Below, in pieces: positions 1 to 11,300 of a DNA stretch of 64,000 bases. Source of the DNA: Melanopsichium pennsylvanicum (Eukaryota > Basidiomycota > Ustilaginomycetes > Ustilaginales); NCBI GenBank assembly GCA_900208305.1, contig OAPG01000008.1:310001-374000 (forward strand). Direction: 5' to 3'. Both the position numbers and the translations under genes were made by a program. Under the pieces are notes generated by a model. It was not told where the DNA came from. It ran no database searches and was given only the letters and a program-made list of their open reading frames with translations. Position 1 is the stretch's first letter, and each line of letters begins with the position of its first letter.

Positions 1-1452
1 CAATCCCAGCATATGTTGATCCTGATTCGGTTGAATGGGTATCCACTGCATGGGTTGATGCTTATGCCTCAATTGTACACGCCTGGACTCGCCGTTGATC
101 AAGATGAGGAATTGTGGCTGGCAAGCCCGCGTGACAGAATATGTGGGCGTGTGAGCCTGGCTGGTCGCCATTTTCAAATTAACGAAACTTTCAGCTTTAG
201 CTTGCGACCCAGCAAGGGATCGGGAGGATGTCACTCCGCTACGTGTGACCGAAGACGCCGCAAATAATCAACGAAGGGAACCTGAGAACAGGGAAGATAG
301 CAAAGCCGAGAGTAAGCGAGGAGCGAATCTCTCCTGTTCCTGCCAGGTGTGGCGCCGAAGCGCTCGTCACGCATGACTTTACGGAGTCCCATGTCGGGCC
401 TCTTTTATTCTGCTAACTTCACTGTAGCTCGTATGTTGGGCAATTCAAAGATCAGGCGCAGGGTTTCTGACAGCATAATTAAGAGCTGCATAGTATTCCT
501 TTACTGCTTGTTTCACTTGAAATCGGGGAGCTGAATCTCACCTGCAGCCTGGGTCGCAGTTCGGATCCACGCCGAACTTGACTCACCTTTGCTGTTTCCA
601 AAATCATATGTTTTCTTCGTGTTGCAAAGCAATTCAAGCCAAGACGATGTGAGTGAATATATCCCCCCTGCTTCGCAATTTCGGCACGGAGTTTCACATA
701 AGTGTCTCAGACGCAGTCGAGACAAGTCGTTCAGAAGGCATGATGAGATTGAAGCGAGGTTTTCGCCTAGCCATATCGCTCGATCACTTGAGCATTTGAT
801 GCTATCAGAATCAGGGAGTCCGAGCGAGCCTCGAATTGACCGATCGTCACATCATATAGAAGCAGTGAGGTTTCAAAGCCATTATTTCTCGTGGCCATCG
901 CAGAGACGGCAGGTTGCAGCAATCAACAGAAAAAGAGTCTAGCCGAACCCGAAAGAAGCTCAGAAATAGACAAAGCTCACACAAAAGTGCTGCCAGATCG
1001 AGATGGAAAGGGCAAAAGCTTCTCAAGACACTGTACCCGAAACTTCACAGATCCCAGACTGGCTCAGTGTGTGATCATATCGGTCCCGGCGACTCTACCG
1101 TTGCTCATCTCCAGAACCTGTGACCGTTGCTCTAGAAATTTCGGGCTAAACTTTGTCCCATTATTCGAAGGCTGAGGTCGCCGCACAGCCGAGCTGCTCA
1201 AATTCGAGATGGACAAAAGTGGACCGGATGAATTGATACAGTGATAGCGGTGCTGGAGTTAGGGAATCGAATCTAGAAATACAGTAAGGGGGTTCGATGT
1301 GAGAGTGGAAAAGGTGATGAAGCGTGTTGTATGCGAGCTGCGGCCGAGAGGAATAGGTACGAAAGCTGACCCTGGTGCGGGAAGGTGTGTGATTAGGATC
1401 TTGGTCCAATCGGGATTCTTTCCGATTCAAATTGGAGAGATCAAGATCAAAT
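1..1452. other. Intergenic stretch, no gene seen
   Basis: Both strands carry only short overlapping reading frames (up to about 117 codons) with no recognisable domain, signal peptide or conserved composition. It lies downstream of the disordered protein gene that ends at 1453 on the minus strand and probably holds its 3' UTR. A TACAGTA heptamer occurs at 1280-1286. Confidence 0.6.
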
Positions 1453-4257
1453 TCACTTGCTAGCGCCAGCGGCAGCGGGCCCTCGAGTCGTGAGCTTCCT
1501 CAAATTGGCGGCCCATTCATCAGCCCTTGAATTGGCTCGCTGTCTAGCACCTTGGAAGCCACTTGTGGTGGTAGCTGCTTTCCTGTGATTGGTTGGGCTG
1601 TTGTCAGGACTCCACTTGCTCCCACCGTTGGCATTGGTTGGTGTCGCAACCAGATTTGTGTGGTACGAGTTGGTGGGAGTGATGGCGTTGCTGCTTAGAC
1701 TCTCTGCATCGCTTCCTCCTCCCACCGTTGACACACGGGTCTCGACAAGACCCTGTACAAGAAGCGGAGACGGTTTGGTATAAGCTAAGCTCGAATCAGA
1801 ACCGTTATCCGAATCCAAGCTTGCTCTGAGCCTTGCTCTCTCCTCCAACCCCTCCACACCAGCCCCGGCCGCAATGAGATCTTTCAAACTCGAACTCCTC
1901 GGAGTGATACTCGCGCTAGCAGCCGTACTTGGCCCGGCAATCTCTCCCACAGGAGCGGTCAAGTACTCCAAAGGTTGGGGCTTCGGCTTGGGTGGGCTGA
2001 CCATGATCGCGTTTGATGTGTGTTCTCGTCGCAGTTCAGGTCTGATCTTCTGGCGAGGAGTCGTCTGAGTCGCATACATGCTGCGGATTGGAACACCACC
2101 GTGAGCATCAATCGTATCAGAGTCGTGGCTGCTTACGCTCTCCCCTCGAAGCCGCGAACCTGTGTGCACCCTACTTGCTTCTTCGGAAAGGAAAGAGTAA
2201 GGGGCATCGGAATATGCACGAACCATTTGACCAGGCATGAGGCCAAGTGCTGAACCCATCATAGGTGCGGCACTGTGCTGGAGGGTGTTGTTGTGGTGAA
2301 GATCGCGAGGAGTCCTCACTTCGCGCGGCGAGCTAGGTGTAGGCTTGATCCTTTCATCTCGGGAAGAGAAAGGAAGATTGCGCATGAATGTAGCAGACAT
2401 GGGCGTAGGCGGCAGAGATTCGGTTCCCACACTCGACCCGTACGACCCTCGTGAAGAAGCGGGCAAGAGCGGTGGAAGGGGGACGGAACCGCCAACTGGA
2501 GAGTGAAGAGGCGAGGTTATGAGCATGCGGCGGTCGCTGCCCGGTCGAGTGTAGTGGTTGGGTCGAGAGGACGAGGAGAAACCGGTGGTGGACGAGGGAT
2601 CGATATCGCTAACTAATGGACCCAGCGTACGAAGAGCACCACTGGATGCTCTTGGAACAAGGCCTGGACGCTGAGGTGGAGACATCGAGGCGACATTGTG
2701 GTGTTGAAGTGATGCTCCAGCAGCGTCATGGCTCAGCCCGCGCTGCATCGCCGAAGGCCTCGACATCTCTGCAATGCGAAGATGTATCGGTTCTTGGGGC
2801 GGCAGCATCGCATGACCGCCGCTTGGCGACCGCAATTGCATACCACTGCGTTGTCGACGAGGATCCAAAGTGTGAGAACTCATTGCACTCTGCGGAGAGA
2901 GCAAGCCATTTCCGCTGGGATGATTAAAGTGCTGAGGCTTCGGAATGCCAATCGTCAAACCCGGATTGCCGCCAAAGCCAGGTGGCATCGGTCCACCAAT
3001 GATCCATTCCTGCTTTTGCCTCCTTCGCAACTCTGCTGGGTTGTCGAACGATTTTTGCTTTCTCAGCTGGCGCATGCCCGCAGATGGACCTGAAGGAGCG
3101 AGGCTTGCGCTATTGTTCGAGGTCATAGCGACGCTGCTAGGCTTGTGGTGGATGTCGTCCACCGTCACGCCTCGGATCATCGGCGGTGGAACTGCGAAGC
3201 CGTACTGATTGGCGCTCGGAGGAGCCAAACCAGGGGTGGACGCGTTGGAGGTAGGCAGATTGAAGTTCGGCATGAGCGGAGAAAGGCGTGGTGGAGAGGG
3301 CAACATCAACTCCCATTTCGAAGTTGCTGTGCTCTGGGCTGAAGCGAAACGCTGCAGTTGCGACGGGCGAGGAGTGGTGAGATCATATGCACTGCATGTG
3401 AGTTGGCGATCTTCTTCGTTTTGTGGTGTGCGGAGTTCAATGCTTGTGTCCGCCGACGAGTTGTCCCAGCCGGACATGGCTTCGAACGACGAGTCGGGGC
3501 CAGAGTTGAACGATGATGAAGAGGAAGAGGTGCGATCGCCTGCTTCACTCTCATCCTCTGTGGAGGCGGTGACAGGGTCGACGGGTGCGGGAGTGGGGCA
3601 GATGACGGAGCTGAGATCGAGAAAGTGCGGCTTGATGGGTCGTGCGGACGCCTTTGGGTTGGCATTCTTCTTGGGAGCTCGATAACGAGCGCTGAGCTTG
3701 TTGAACGTCGTATCCAACCAAGCTTGTCCCTTTTCCGTTTGAGGTTGGCTTTTGGCTGCGCTGCCTGCAAGATCCGTGCGACTAGCATTCAAGGTATCAA
3801 CTTCGGTACGTTGCCGATCGAATTCTTTACTGAGCGAGCAAGTAAAGCTCATGATCGAGGCAGCATCAGATGTGGCTCCTTCGGACTCCAACGCCGCCCT
3901 CTTGGCAGCTGCAGACGCTGCTAATATGTGCATATAGCTGTCGTCGCTTGCTGTGCGCAACATTCCCTGGCTGGGACCACCGATGGGACTTGGCAGTGGG
4001 AAGAAAGTCGAAGTGGGAGAGGTCACTGCGCTGCTGTGGGCGCTATTGGTGCGGCTAACCTCGCTGAAATTGGGACGCTTGGATGAGCTCGCTGCGGACG
4101 GACGGCGGAGTCGCTCCCATCGACTCATGCTGGGTTGCTGCTGCTGAGACGATGATGCTTGAGCATGCCCGGATGAGCTAGCGCGAGAGGCAGTTTCATT
4201 CTCGGAACTGGATGTGGAACTTTCGGATAGGTTGGGTTTGTGTTTTGATGAGCCCAT
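1453..4257 (-). CDS. Large Ser/Pro-rich, largely disordered protein of unknown function
   Basis: A 934-codon uninterrupted frame. The open frame reaches 4362, but I chose the ATG at 4257 because the protein then starts MGSSKHKPNL and the upstream residues look like untranslated leader. The protein is dominated by Ser, Pro, Ala and Thr, with many basic-Ser patches (RRPSAASS, RQRANSRADEW) that resemble kinase or 14-3-3 sites. I see no folded domain, membrane segment or signal peptide. The best-conserved-looking pieces are a Pro/Gly stretch in the middle (PMPPGFGGNPGLTIGIPKP) and a basic C-terminus (EWAANLRKLTTRG). Long disordered regulators of this kind are common in smut genomes. The frame is clearly coding in length and composition, but I cannot assign a function. 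A cytoplasmic or nuclear scaffold is a guess only. Confidence 0.8.
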   Translation of the reverse strand: MGSSKHKPNLSESSTSSSENETASRASSSGHAQASSSQQQQPSMSRWERLRRPSAASSSKRPNFSEVSRTNSAHSSAVTSPTSTFFPLPSPIGGPSQGMLRTASDDSYMHILAASAAAKRAALESEGATSDAASIMSFTCSLSKEFDRQRTEVDTLNASRTDLAGSAAKSQPQTEKGQAWLDTTFNKLSARYRAPKKNANPKASARPIKPHFLDLSSVICPTPAPVDPVTASTEDESEAGDRTSSSSSSFNSGPDSSFEAMSGWDNSSADTSIELRTPQNEEDRQLTCSAYDLTTPRPSQLQRFASAQSTATSKWELMLPSPPRLSPLMPNFNLPTSNASTPGLAPPSANQYGFAVPPPMIRGVTVDDIHHKPSSVAMTSNNSASLAPSGPSAGMRQLRKQKSFDNPAELRRRQKQEWIIGGPMPPGFGGNPGLTIGIPKPQHFNHPSGNGLLSPQSAMSSHTLDPRRQRSGMQLRSPSGGHAMLPPQEPIHLRIAEMSRPSAMQRGLSHDAAGASLQHHNVASMSPPQRPGLVPRASSGALRTLGPLVSDIDPSSTTGFSSSSRPNHYTRPGSDRRMLITSPLHSPVGGSVPLPPLLPASSRGSYGSSVGTESLPPTPMSATFMRNLPFSSRDERIKPTPSSPREVRTPRDLHHNNTLQHSAAPMMGSALGLMPGQMVRAYSDAPYSFLSEEASRVHTGSRLRGESVSSHDSDTIDAHGGVPIRSMYATQTTPRQKIRPELRREHTSNAIMVSPPKPKPQPLEYLTAPVGEIAGPSTAASASITPRSSSLKDLIAAGAGVEGLEERARLRASLDSDNGSDSSLAYTKPSPLLVQGLVETRVSTVGGGSDAESLSSNAITPTNSYHTNLVATPTNANGGSKWSPDNSPTNHRKAATTTSGFQGARQRANSRADEWAANLRKLTTRGPAAAGASK

Positions 4258-6636
4258 CGTGGAGATAGAGAGGATGAGTAGGCGGATGGCACTAGTGCGC
4301 GAAGATGGCTTATATGCAGTCCTATCTAGGATGACATGCGGAGGTGTTGATGAAGGTAACAAAAGTGGAAGGTTATGTATGCTATGTATGCTAGGTTGAA
4401 AAGACTAGACATCAAAGACGTGGTATCAAAGGTCGCCTTGAGCGGTGTGAAGCCTGATTCTCAGTCGGACACAAGTCAAGAAGAGAGTCGGGTCTGATCG
4501 GCGGCTCCTTGGGCGTGAGGCGTATTCTTGTCGTTGATGAACTAAGCGGCAGGTGTTGAATAGGCTACGTGCGAGGCGAGATGAAGAGAGAAAGGATGAA
4601 AGAATGTAGTTGTGTTTGAAGAGGCCCTTGCAAGAGATCACGAGGAGGATGGAGGAACGAGCACAAGGACCAAGAGTCGCTGTAGAGCCAATCGTGACTG
4701 GATAACAATACAGAGCAAGGCCAACAGCCAGCGAAGGGGTTCGTCCAAAATGAGGGCGGTCCTATGAGAGGAGCGGGATGCGAAAGGCTCGCACTGTACT
4801 GTGAATTACTGTACACAAGCCTCGAATGTGGTGGCGCAAAGATGGGGAAGAGCACATACATTGACACAGAGACGAAAAATTTCCAGCGGCCGAGACTCTG
4901 GAAAGGCGCTTGGGAGCTTGAATGCACAGTACGGTACAAAGTACGCTTCCTCCTTCCATCAACGCGTGCTATGGGGTCTTTGCGGCGCGCTTGTCAAATA
5001 ATTTACTGTGACTTTACAATACCAGAGCAAGCAAGGCAACGCGTAGGATAGGAAAACAGCTACTTTTAATGCTCTATGACGAACGCAAGGTACCCTCGGT
5101 CGAGGTGAGACTTATTGTTGTCGATGTTCAGGGCCCTCCCATGGCGCGGGAATGTGACCATCACACTGCGCAGACCTCACCGTGGTCTTGCTAAGAGAGG
5201 CACGATTGCCACGCTCTTGTGTAAGTTTGACATCCGGGTGGGAGAATTCCAAAACCTTTCTCACACCAACATCATGTCAACTTTGTATTTGCCAGTCTTA
5301 CTTTTTTAAATTGGTCAATACAAAATGGGGTTGTGACAGGTTACAAACATCGCCGAGGCGAGACTTGAGGGTTTATGCATCCTTGCATTTTTGTGCGGAT
5401 TTGCATGAAGAGATCGAGTGCCCTAATGCCAATCGTTGCAAAATCACGATGGTCAGAGGTGGAATGAGGTGAAGAACCTCTAAATCCAGTTGCGACCCCT
5501 TCCGACCAAAGTCTCCTTGGTCACACCTTGCTTCGATGCGTACTAGCAAAAGGATCCAGCACTACCATATCCGACAACTGCTATGTCTTCATAGCTCTTT
5601 CAGTGCAAGGTTCTTCCAACGACAACGACATCCTATCATAGAGATTGGGAGAGGCGCATCCACCGGACCGAAGAATGTGTGAGCGCTTTCAAGCTCCCCA
5701 ATCCCCGTCAGCCACTTTGAAGCGCGTAAGATTTCCTATATCAATGCAATTCGATGAACACTCCCGTTCTGTTGTCCAGATCGAAAATTTAAAGCTCATC
5801 CATCTCTCTCCTCTTGTCAAACTCCGCTGCTCGGTGTATGAAGTTTGGTCCTCTGCGACGCCACCTCGATTTCTGTTTTGCCTTTAGCACCACTTTTATT
5901 GGGTTTCTGCTGGCTCAACTTGATCTTGGTTCGTTCGTTCTGACATTGATGTGACGGCCTACTTGGTTCGATGTGCGTGTGGGTGTTTATGCGATTTTAT
6001 GAACGATGCTTGGCAGTGTTTTGGTCCAGATTGCGTGTGTAAAGATGAGAATGCAGGCGAACATGGGCAAGGGAAAAAGAGGCCGAGCAGGTGTTGAACT
6101 CCCCAACCCCTTTTTTTGCCCCTTCTAGATGCAAGGATTTTGCGACGACGCGTCAGAAAACGCATCTGGCGCAAATCTACCGTGACCATCGACTAAAGAG
6201 GCTCTTGGCTGCCTCTCCTGCGTGCGTGTAATGCATGGTTGAAATTGCTTTCATCTGAAATGAAATAACATGTACAGGACATTTATCAGCGTCTGAGACT
6301 GATATGATACAGTAGCACGGTGCCCTGTCGGATAGAGCTGTTTATGCACAATCGGGTGGCTGCGGACTAAACGCATGCCGACGTCGACGCTCATCGCAAA
6401 AAGGCATCAAACCATTTCATTCTCCTTTCGTGTTTGACCCGGGCCACTTCATCAGGACCACTCAAAAGTCTTGTTTTAGGTCAACGAGCACCGCAACAAA
6501 TAAATGCATTACTCTGGAAATTATGCCAAACTACAAACGACAACAAAAAGGCGCAATCGGGCCTCAGACCCTCTTTGTCTAATCCCGAAAGCCTATGCTT
6601 GCAGAACTCGCATCGCCACGTGTGATCCTCAACCAC
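4258..6636. other. Intergenic stretch, 2.4 kb, no gene seen
   Basis: It lies between the start of the disordered protein gene and the 3' end of the secreted protein gene. Several frames of 60-124 codons overlap each other on both strands without recognisable features. Variants of TTACTGTA recur (4807-4813, near 5002, 6308-6314). It probably contains the promoter and 5' UTR of the gene starting at 4257. Confidence 0.6.
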
Positions 6637-7308
6637 CTACTGCGCTTCCACCACGATCACATACTTCAAAAATGTATGACCATCATTCACAGTAGTGGTT
6701 GTTTCTTCGCCTGATCGAACCTTCGAACTGGCCGAGCCGAAACTACCAACTTTGGTGTCAGTACTCCTGATGAATCTATTGCCAGCTTTTCGTGCGGTCT
6801 GTACTCGAGTAATGAATGGGTCGGCGCCGGTCTGCGTGTATTCCGGCTCCTCATCGCCAGATCTCTTGTCTTTTGGCTGCAGCTGCTTCCCAGTGACCTC
6901 CATATTGTTCGTCATCTCTGATTCCTGCTTTCTGTTTCGCACCGACTCCGTCGGCTTGCCCGCCTCCTTCTTAATAGCAAAGGCGTTACAGCTTTCATTC
7001 TGCATCATCTTGACCAGCTCAGCGTACTCTGGCGTGTATGTCCTCTCGCAGTCGGACGTTGCACTGAAGCCCAGCAAAGTGCCACGATCGGAGCTGAGAC
7101 CGTCAAGCGATCTAATGGAGAATGCACCAGTGTCGGAAATCAGTTGGCAGCGGGCATCAGGGACGATGGCATGGTGGGCACCGCCGTTGATATCATTGTC
7201 GCTGCATGGGACTAGTGCAGAGAACTTCTCCGAGGCTTGCACATATGAGAGCAAAACACTCATCAAAGTTGCCAGCACGGTAAAGTTGGATAGGGTACCG
7301 GAGAGCAT
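6637..7308 (-). CDS. Small secreted cysteine-containing protein, candidate effector
   Basis: A 223-residue protein from an ATG at 7308 to TAG. Residues 1-25 form a typical signal peptide: a short polar start, a hydrophobic core (VLATLMSVLLSYV), then a VQA|SE-type cleavage site. Four cysteines follow at residues 35, 54, 87 and 107, enough for two disulphides. The second half is polar and charged, with a Lys-Arg pair at 148-149 (KDKR|SG) that fits a Kex2-type cleavage site, and ends in a short hydrophobic piece (FLKYVIVVEA). I recognise no domain. Smut fungi secrete many small lineage-specific proteins during plant colonisation, so an effector role is a reasonable inference, not shown. Only the secretion signal is directly visible. 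A 227-codon frame on the other strand starts with GTG and is taken as a shadow. Confidence 0.72.
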   Translation of the reverse strand: MLSGTLSNFTVLATLMSVLLSYVQASEKFSALVPCSDNDINGGAHHAIVPDARCQLISDTGAFSIRSLDGLSSDRGTLLGFSATSDCERTYTPEYAELVKMMQNESCNAFAIKKEAGKPTESVRNRKQESEMTNNMEVTGKQLQPKDKRSGDEEPEYTQTGADPFITRVQTARKAGNRFIRSTDTKVGSFGSASSKVRSGEETTTTVNDGHTFLKYVIVVEAQ

Positions 7309-8387
7309 CTTGTCAAAGGATGTTGAGTCTTGTTGTCAAAGAATGCGGAAGAGGTCAAGGATACGGCCGTGTATCTGATCCAGCCAGGTACGAAAAACAG
7401 ATGAGAAGAGATCCGAGGGTGTGGAGAGGAAGGGCAGATGGACCGAGCGATTGGCTGCGCTTTATAGATTCTTTGTCTCTCCCAGGCTGCTCTGCACAGT
7501 CTTTGCGGGATGCTACACAGGTCAGGACTTTGTCTTCGTCACTCATGCTTTCAACGCCACGAATGAAGTTTTCGTGGGTCAAGATACCATGCTGTAAAAA
7601 GAAGATTGGTTGCCCGAAGTGGGACAGGTGGTCATTACACCACCGGCTAGCATTCCCCTGATACCACCAGTGACATCGAAAACACCATCTCATAAAGTTT
7701 TGCTTGTCACCAACAGCGCGCGCACCCTTTGCGCATTCACCATCAGCCTGGTTACAAGGGTGTTGCATTGTCCAGGCTCCCGCTGTCTTTTATCTACGCA
7801 CCTTATGAAACGGGGTCCCCCTCCCCCTAAAGCCCCGAGCCAGGATACCATACCAATCCCACCGGATCGATTTAAAAGAACTTTATTCGGTCGTGGAAAT
7901 TCGTGCCACAATATGCACTAAATTTTCCCATGACCCACCTCATCTCTGGCTTTTCAGCGCAACCCACTGCGCCACTTTCAACTCTGACACAACGACCACA
8001 GTCGGTGCCTGACAACCACTGACAAGTAAGTTACCTCAAACCTCTCTCAGTGTCATACAATGTCGTCCCTCTAAAAAAAGGTGAAGAGAAGAAAAGGAAG
8101 AGGATCAGATCAACGGTTTGAGCGTCTACCTCGATAACAAGAAAACGACAACTTGGTCTTCGCGACTCCTAGATCACCAAACCCACCACCCAGTTCTCAC
8201 CATGAAAAGGAAAACGTTGCGGTCTGTAACAACATGCTGGTCCAATTAACAAAGATAACGAATACGCGAACACAAAGAGAGCGAATAATGTAAAACACTG
8301 TAAAAATAATAAAGAATCAAGATGCTGCTTTCGCAGCGATCCTTTCGGAAAAAAGCTGCTAGAACCCGTGACCACAACATCTCTCTC
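7309..8387. other. Intergenic stretch, no gene seen
   Basis: It lies between the secreted-protein start and the flippase stop codon, both on the minus strand. It must hold the promoter of the secreted-protein gene and the 3' UTR of the flippase. Frames up to 137 codons (7355-7768, minus) have no recognisable feature. Confidence 0.55.
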
Positions 8388-11300
8388 TCACGAAGCAGGA
8401 GGTGTACCACCACGATGAAGATTCTCCTCGACCGCCACTTCATCTTCCTGATCGATCATAGTGAGCCTTGTGCGCTGCTGATCCTTCTTCTTGAAATTTT
8501 TTTTGAAAAGATCGGGCAGGAGTCGATCCTTGACACTCTTCTTCTTGCCCAACCCCGTCCTACCCCTACTTGGCTCGTCGGACGAGAACGTGTATCCTCT
8601 GTTCGGCCTTTCTTCACCCGTAAGCATATCGTAATGGGTGCTGCTTGCCCTCGAAGCTGTCTGTCTCAATTCGTGCATCAGAACTCCACCGGATACCGCA
8701 CCAGTCAAATCGTCCGCCGCGTTAAGGCGAGATGTAGATGTAGCAGCGCGCACCAGGGGTGCGAAAGTGTGATGTGTCATACTTCGATGAGATCGATTGC
8801 CATCGACGTCAGAGTAGACAGCACCATTCGCATGGGCATGTGGAATCGCTGGATCCGTGCCAAAGTCGTGGTTGTTGTCCTTCTTATCCACATATCGCAG
8901 AATATCGACGTCGGTCGGGTAGTAACTCTGTCTGAGGCAATTTGCCAAAACCCTCGGAAGCAGGGCAAGGAAGAACGTGAGCAGACCGAGCACCCAGAAC
9001 TGGATGGAAGCGTAGAGGTAGTGGTTGTTGCCGTAGGAGAAAGTGCTGGTGAACGCAGCATAGATGGGAGCGAAAGCAAACATAACAACGGTTCCGGCCC
9101 ATACACCCACAAAGATCCACCAAGTCCATGCTCTAGCGTTGATCCCGACGAAGAGATTCGCGACCAGTACGGAGGCGATAGCCATACCAGTAGACCACTC
9201 GAAGAGACCGGTATCGTACCCGTCGTTGCGTACGGTAGTGGTTTGGTAGGTGTAGGCCCAGAAGAAGAACAGCACAACTGATTGGTAGATGCCGTCAAAG
9301 AAGTAGATGATGAAAGGCTTGAGCCCAAAATAGGAGCGTTTGCGCGATTGGTGATAGAGCTCGGGCACTTGCATGAGAACTTTGTCGTTAATGTTTCGAT
9401 CAAAGATACCGAGGAAGATCACGGCAGCTACGGTCCAAAGGGCGTTCCAAAGGAGAATGTAAACGTAGTCAATGGCTTGTGTGGTAGACCAAGCACAGTA
9501 GATCTGGAACCAGAAGAGCGTTCCGACTTGAATGAACTGCTTGTAGAAGAAGTTGGTGATCATGACCGAGTTGCGGTAGTAGGACCAGTGACCGTGAACG
9601 AGCACGAGACGCTTGAGGAATCGGAACTGTGCGATAGCGTAATCGGAGGAGTTGACGGCTTGGAGACCTTCTTCACCGGCAATACCTACACCGACATGAG
9701 CAGCTTGAATCATGCTGACGTCGTTGGCACCGTCACCAATGGCGAGGGTCATGACTCCAAGACCATCCTTGATCAGTCGAACTATGAGAGCTTTCTGCAG
9801 AGGTGAGACACGACAGCAGATAACAGCCTTGCACTGTGTCGAGATGCGAAGCAGCAAGTCCTTGCTGAAGTCTTCGCTGAGCGCGTGTCCTAGCGCGGTA
9901 CCATCAATGACGAGGGCGAATCCACCGGTACGCTGACCATTGTCCTCGCCGACAAGCGAGACCTGACTGACACTGCTGCGACGGTTCCGGTGGTACGAAG
10001 GCCTGCGCGACATGAACGAAGATCGTCGGCTTTCTGACTCTTCGCCTGGTGGCTGGTGGTCCATCTCCTTGAGAACAGCAGGTCCACCAAAGAAGCGAAT
10101 GACTGCCTTTCGCAGCTGGTCGTATGCAGAGTTGGGTTGACCATATTCACCGCCACGCACGACAACCAAGTTCATGTCCTCGGTCAACAACATGGTGGAG
10201 TATCCAATAGCAATGGCGGTTTCGAGCTTGTCGCCGGTTGCCACCCAAACGTTGATACCAGCACGCTTGAGATCAGCGATAGTCTCGGGCACGCCATCCT
10301 GCAACTTGTCCTCAATGGCGGTGGCACCGTACAGGTCAAAGTCCCTTTCGAGCTCGCTTGCCAGTTCCTCCATCCTTTCTTCGCGCTCATGGATCGAAAC
10401 CGAAGCCTGGTGGAAGCGATGTCTCCAGTCATCGTAGAATTCGCTGCTGAGAGCCTTGCCACCGAGACACAGAGTTCGGAGCCCCTTGTTCGCGAATTCC
10501 TCAAGAGCGGCGTCGATGTCTGCCTTGATGGCGTCCTGACCAGGTCGGGCACGCTCAAACATGATGCTGTCAGCACCCTTGGCGAGCATGAGCAACTGAC
10601 CATCAGACTCTCGACGAAGAATGACGCTCATCCTCTTACGAGCCGATGAGAACTCATTGACCACGAGCAGCTCGTAAATCTCGGGCTCCTTGGAGTATGG
10701 CGTGAGAAGGCGAAGCGTCTGACGTTCTTTGCCGAGGAAGATGAAGCCAGCGTCGGCGGCAGCCTGGACCAATGCTTGCTCGTCGGGACTCTGTGCCTGG
10801 TACTCGATCGTGCCCTCTTCGAGCTCTTCGACGAGGACAGTGTGGCAAAGGGCGAGACAGCGGAAGAAATTGCCGAGCTGTCTGCTGTGTTCAGAGTCCT
10901 CCTTCAAGGCATTGAAGAGACTGTGGTCCCGGAAAGGTGGGATGTCGGGATTGAGAGGCTTGACCCGTACCTTGGCAGAATATCCCTGGTCCGAGCCGGA
11001 CGCAATCCTGTTCGAGCCATCGGCACTGGAGCCGTCATCCTTCTCCGAGTGTGCACTTGGGACGTCTGTCGCTGTGGTATCGGAAGCTCCGACGTGAGGG
11101 GAGTTTGACTCGCCGTGATAGATGATACCAGAGATTGCACACTCGCGGAAGATCATGACGTTTTGAGTCAAGGTACCGGTCTTGTCACTGAAGATATACT
11201 CGATCTGTCCGAGATCATCGGAAAGATTCCAAGACTTTGCAGTGGTGCGGCGGTTGGTCTTTTCGTACCAGATGTCATAATCATCGTAGATGAAGTAGGC

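Noticed and set aside
6695..7378. A 227-codon plus-strand frame over the secreted-protein gene
   Set aside because: It starts with GTG, is antisense to a frame with a good signal peptide, and ends in the promoter.
7355..7768. A 137-codon minus-strand frame upstream of the secreted protein
   Set aside because: It lies in the probable promoter, has no recognisable feature and covers no conserved motif.
8322..9281. A 319-codon plus-strand frame inside the flippase gene
   Set aside because: It lies antisense to clearly coding flippase sequence, and its protein has no domain and an unnatural composition.
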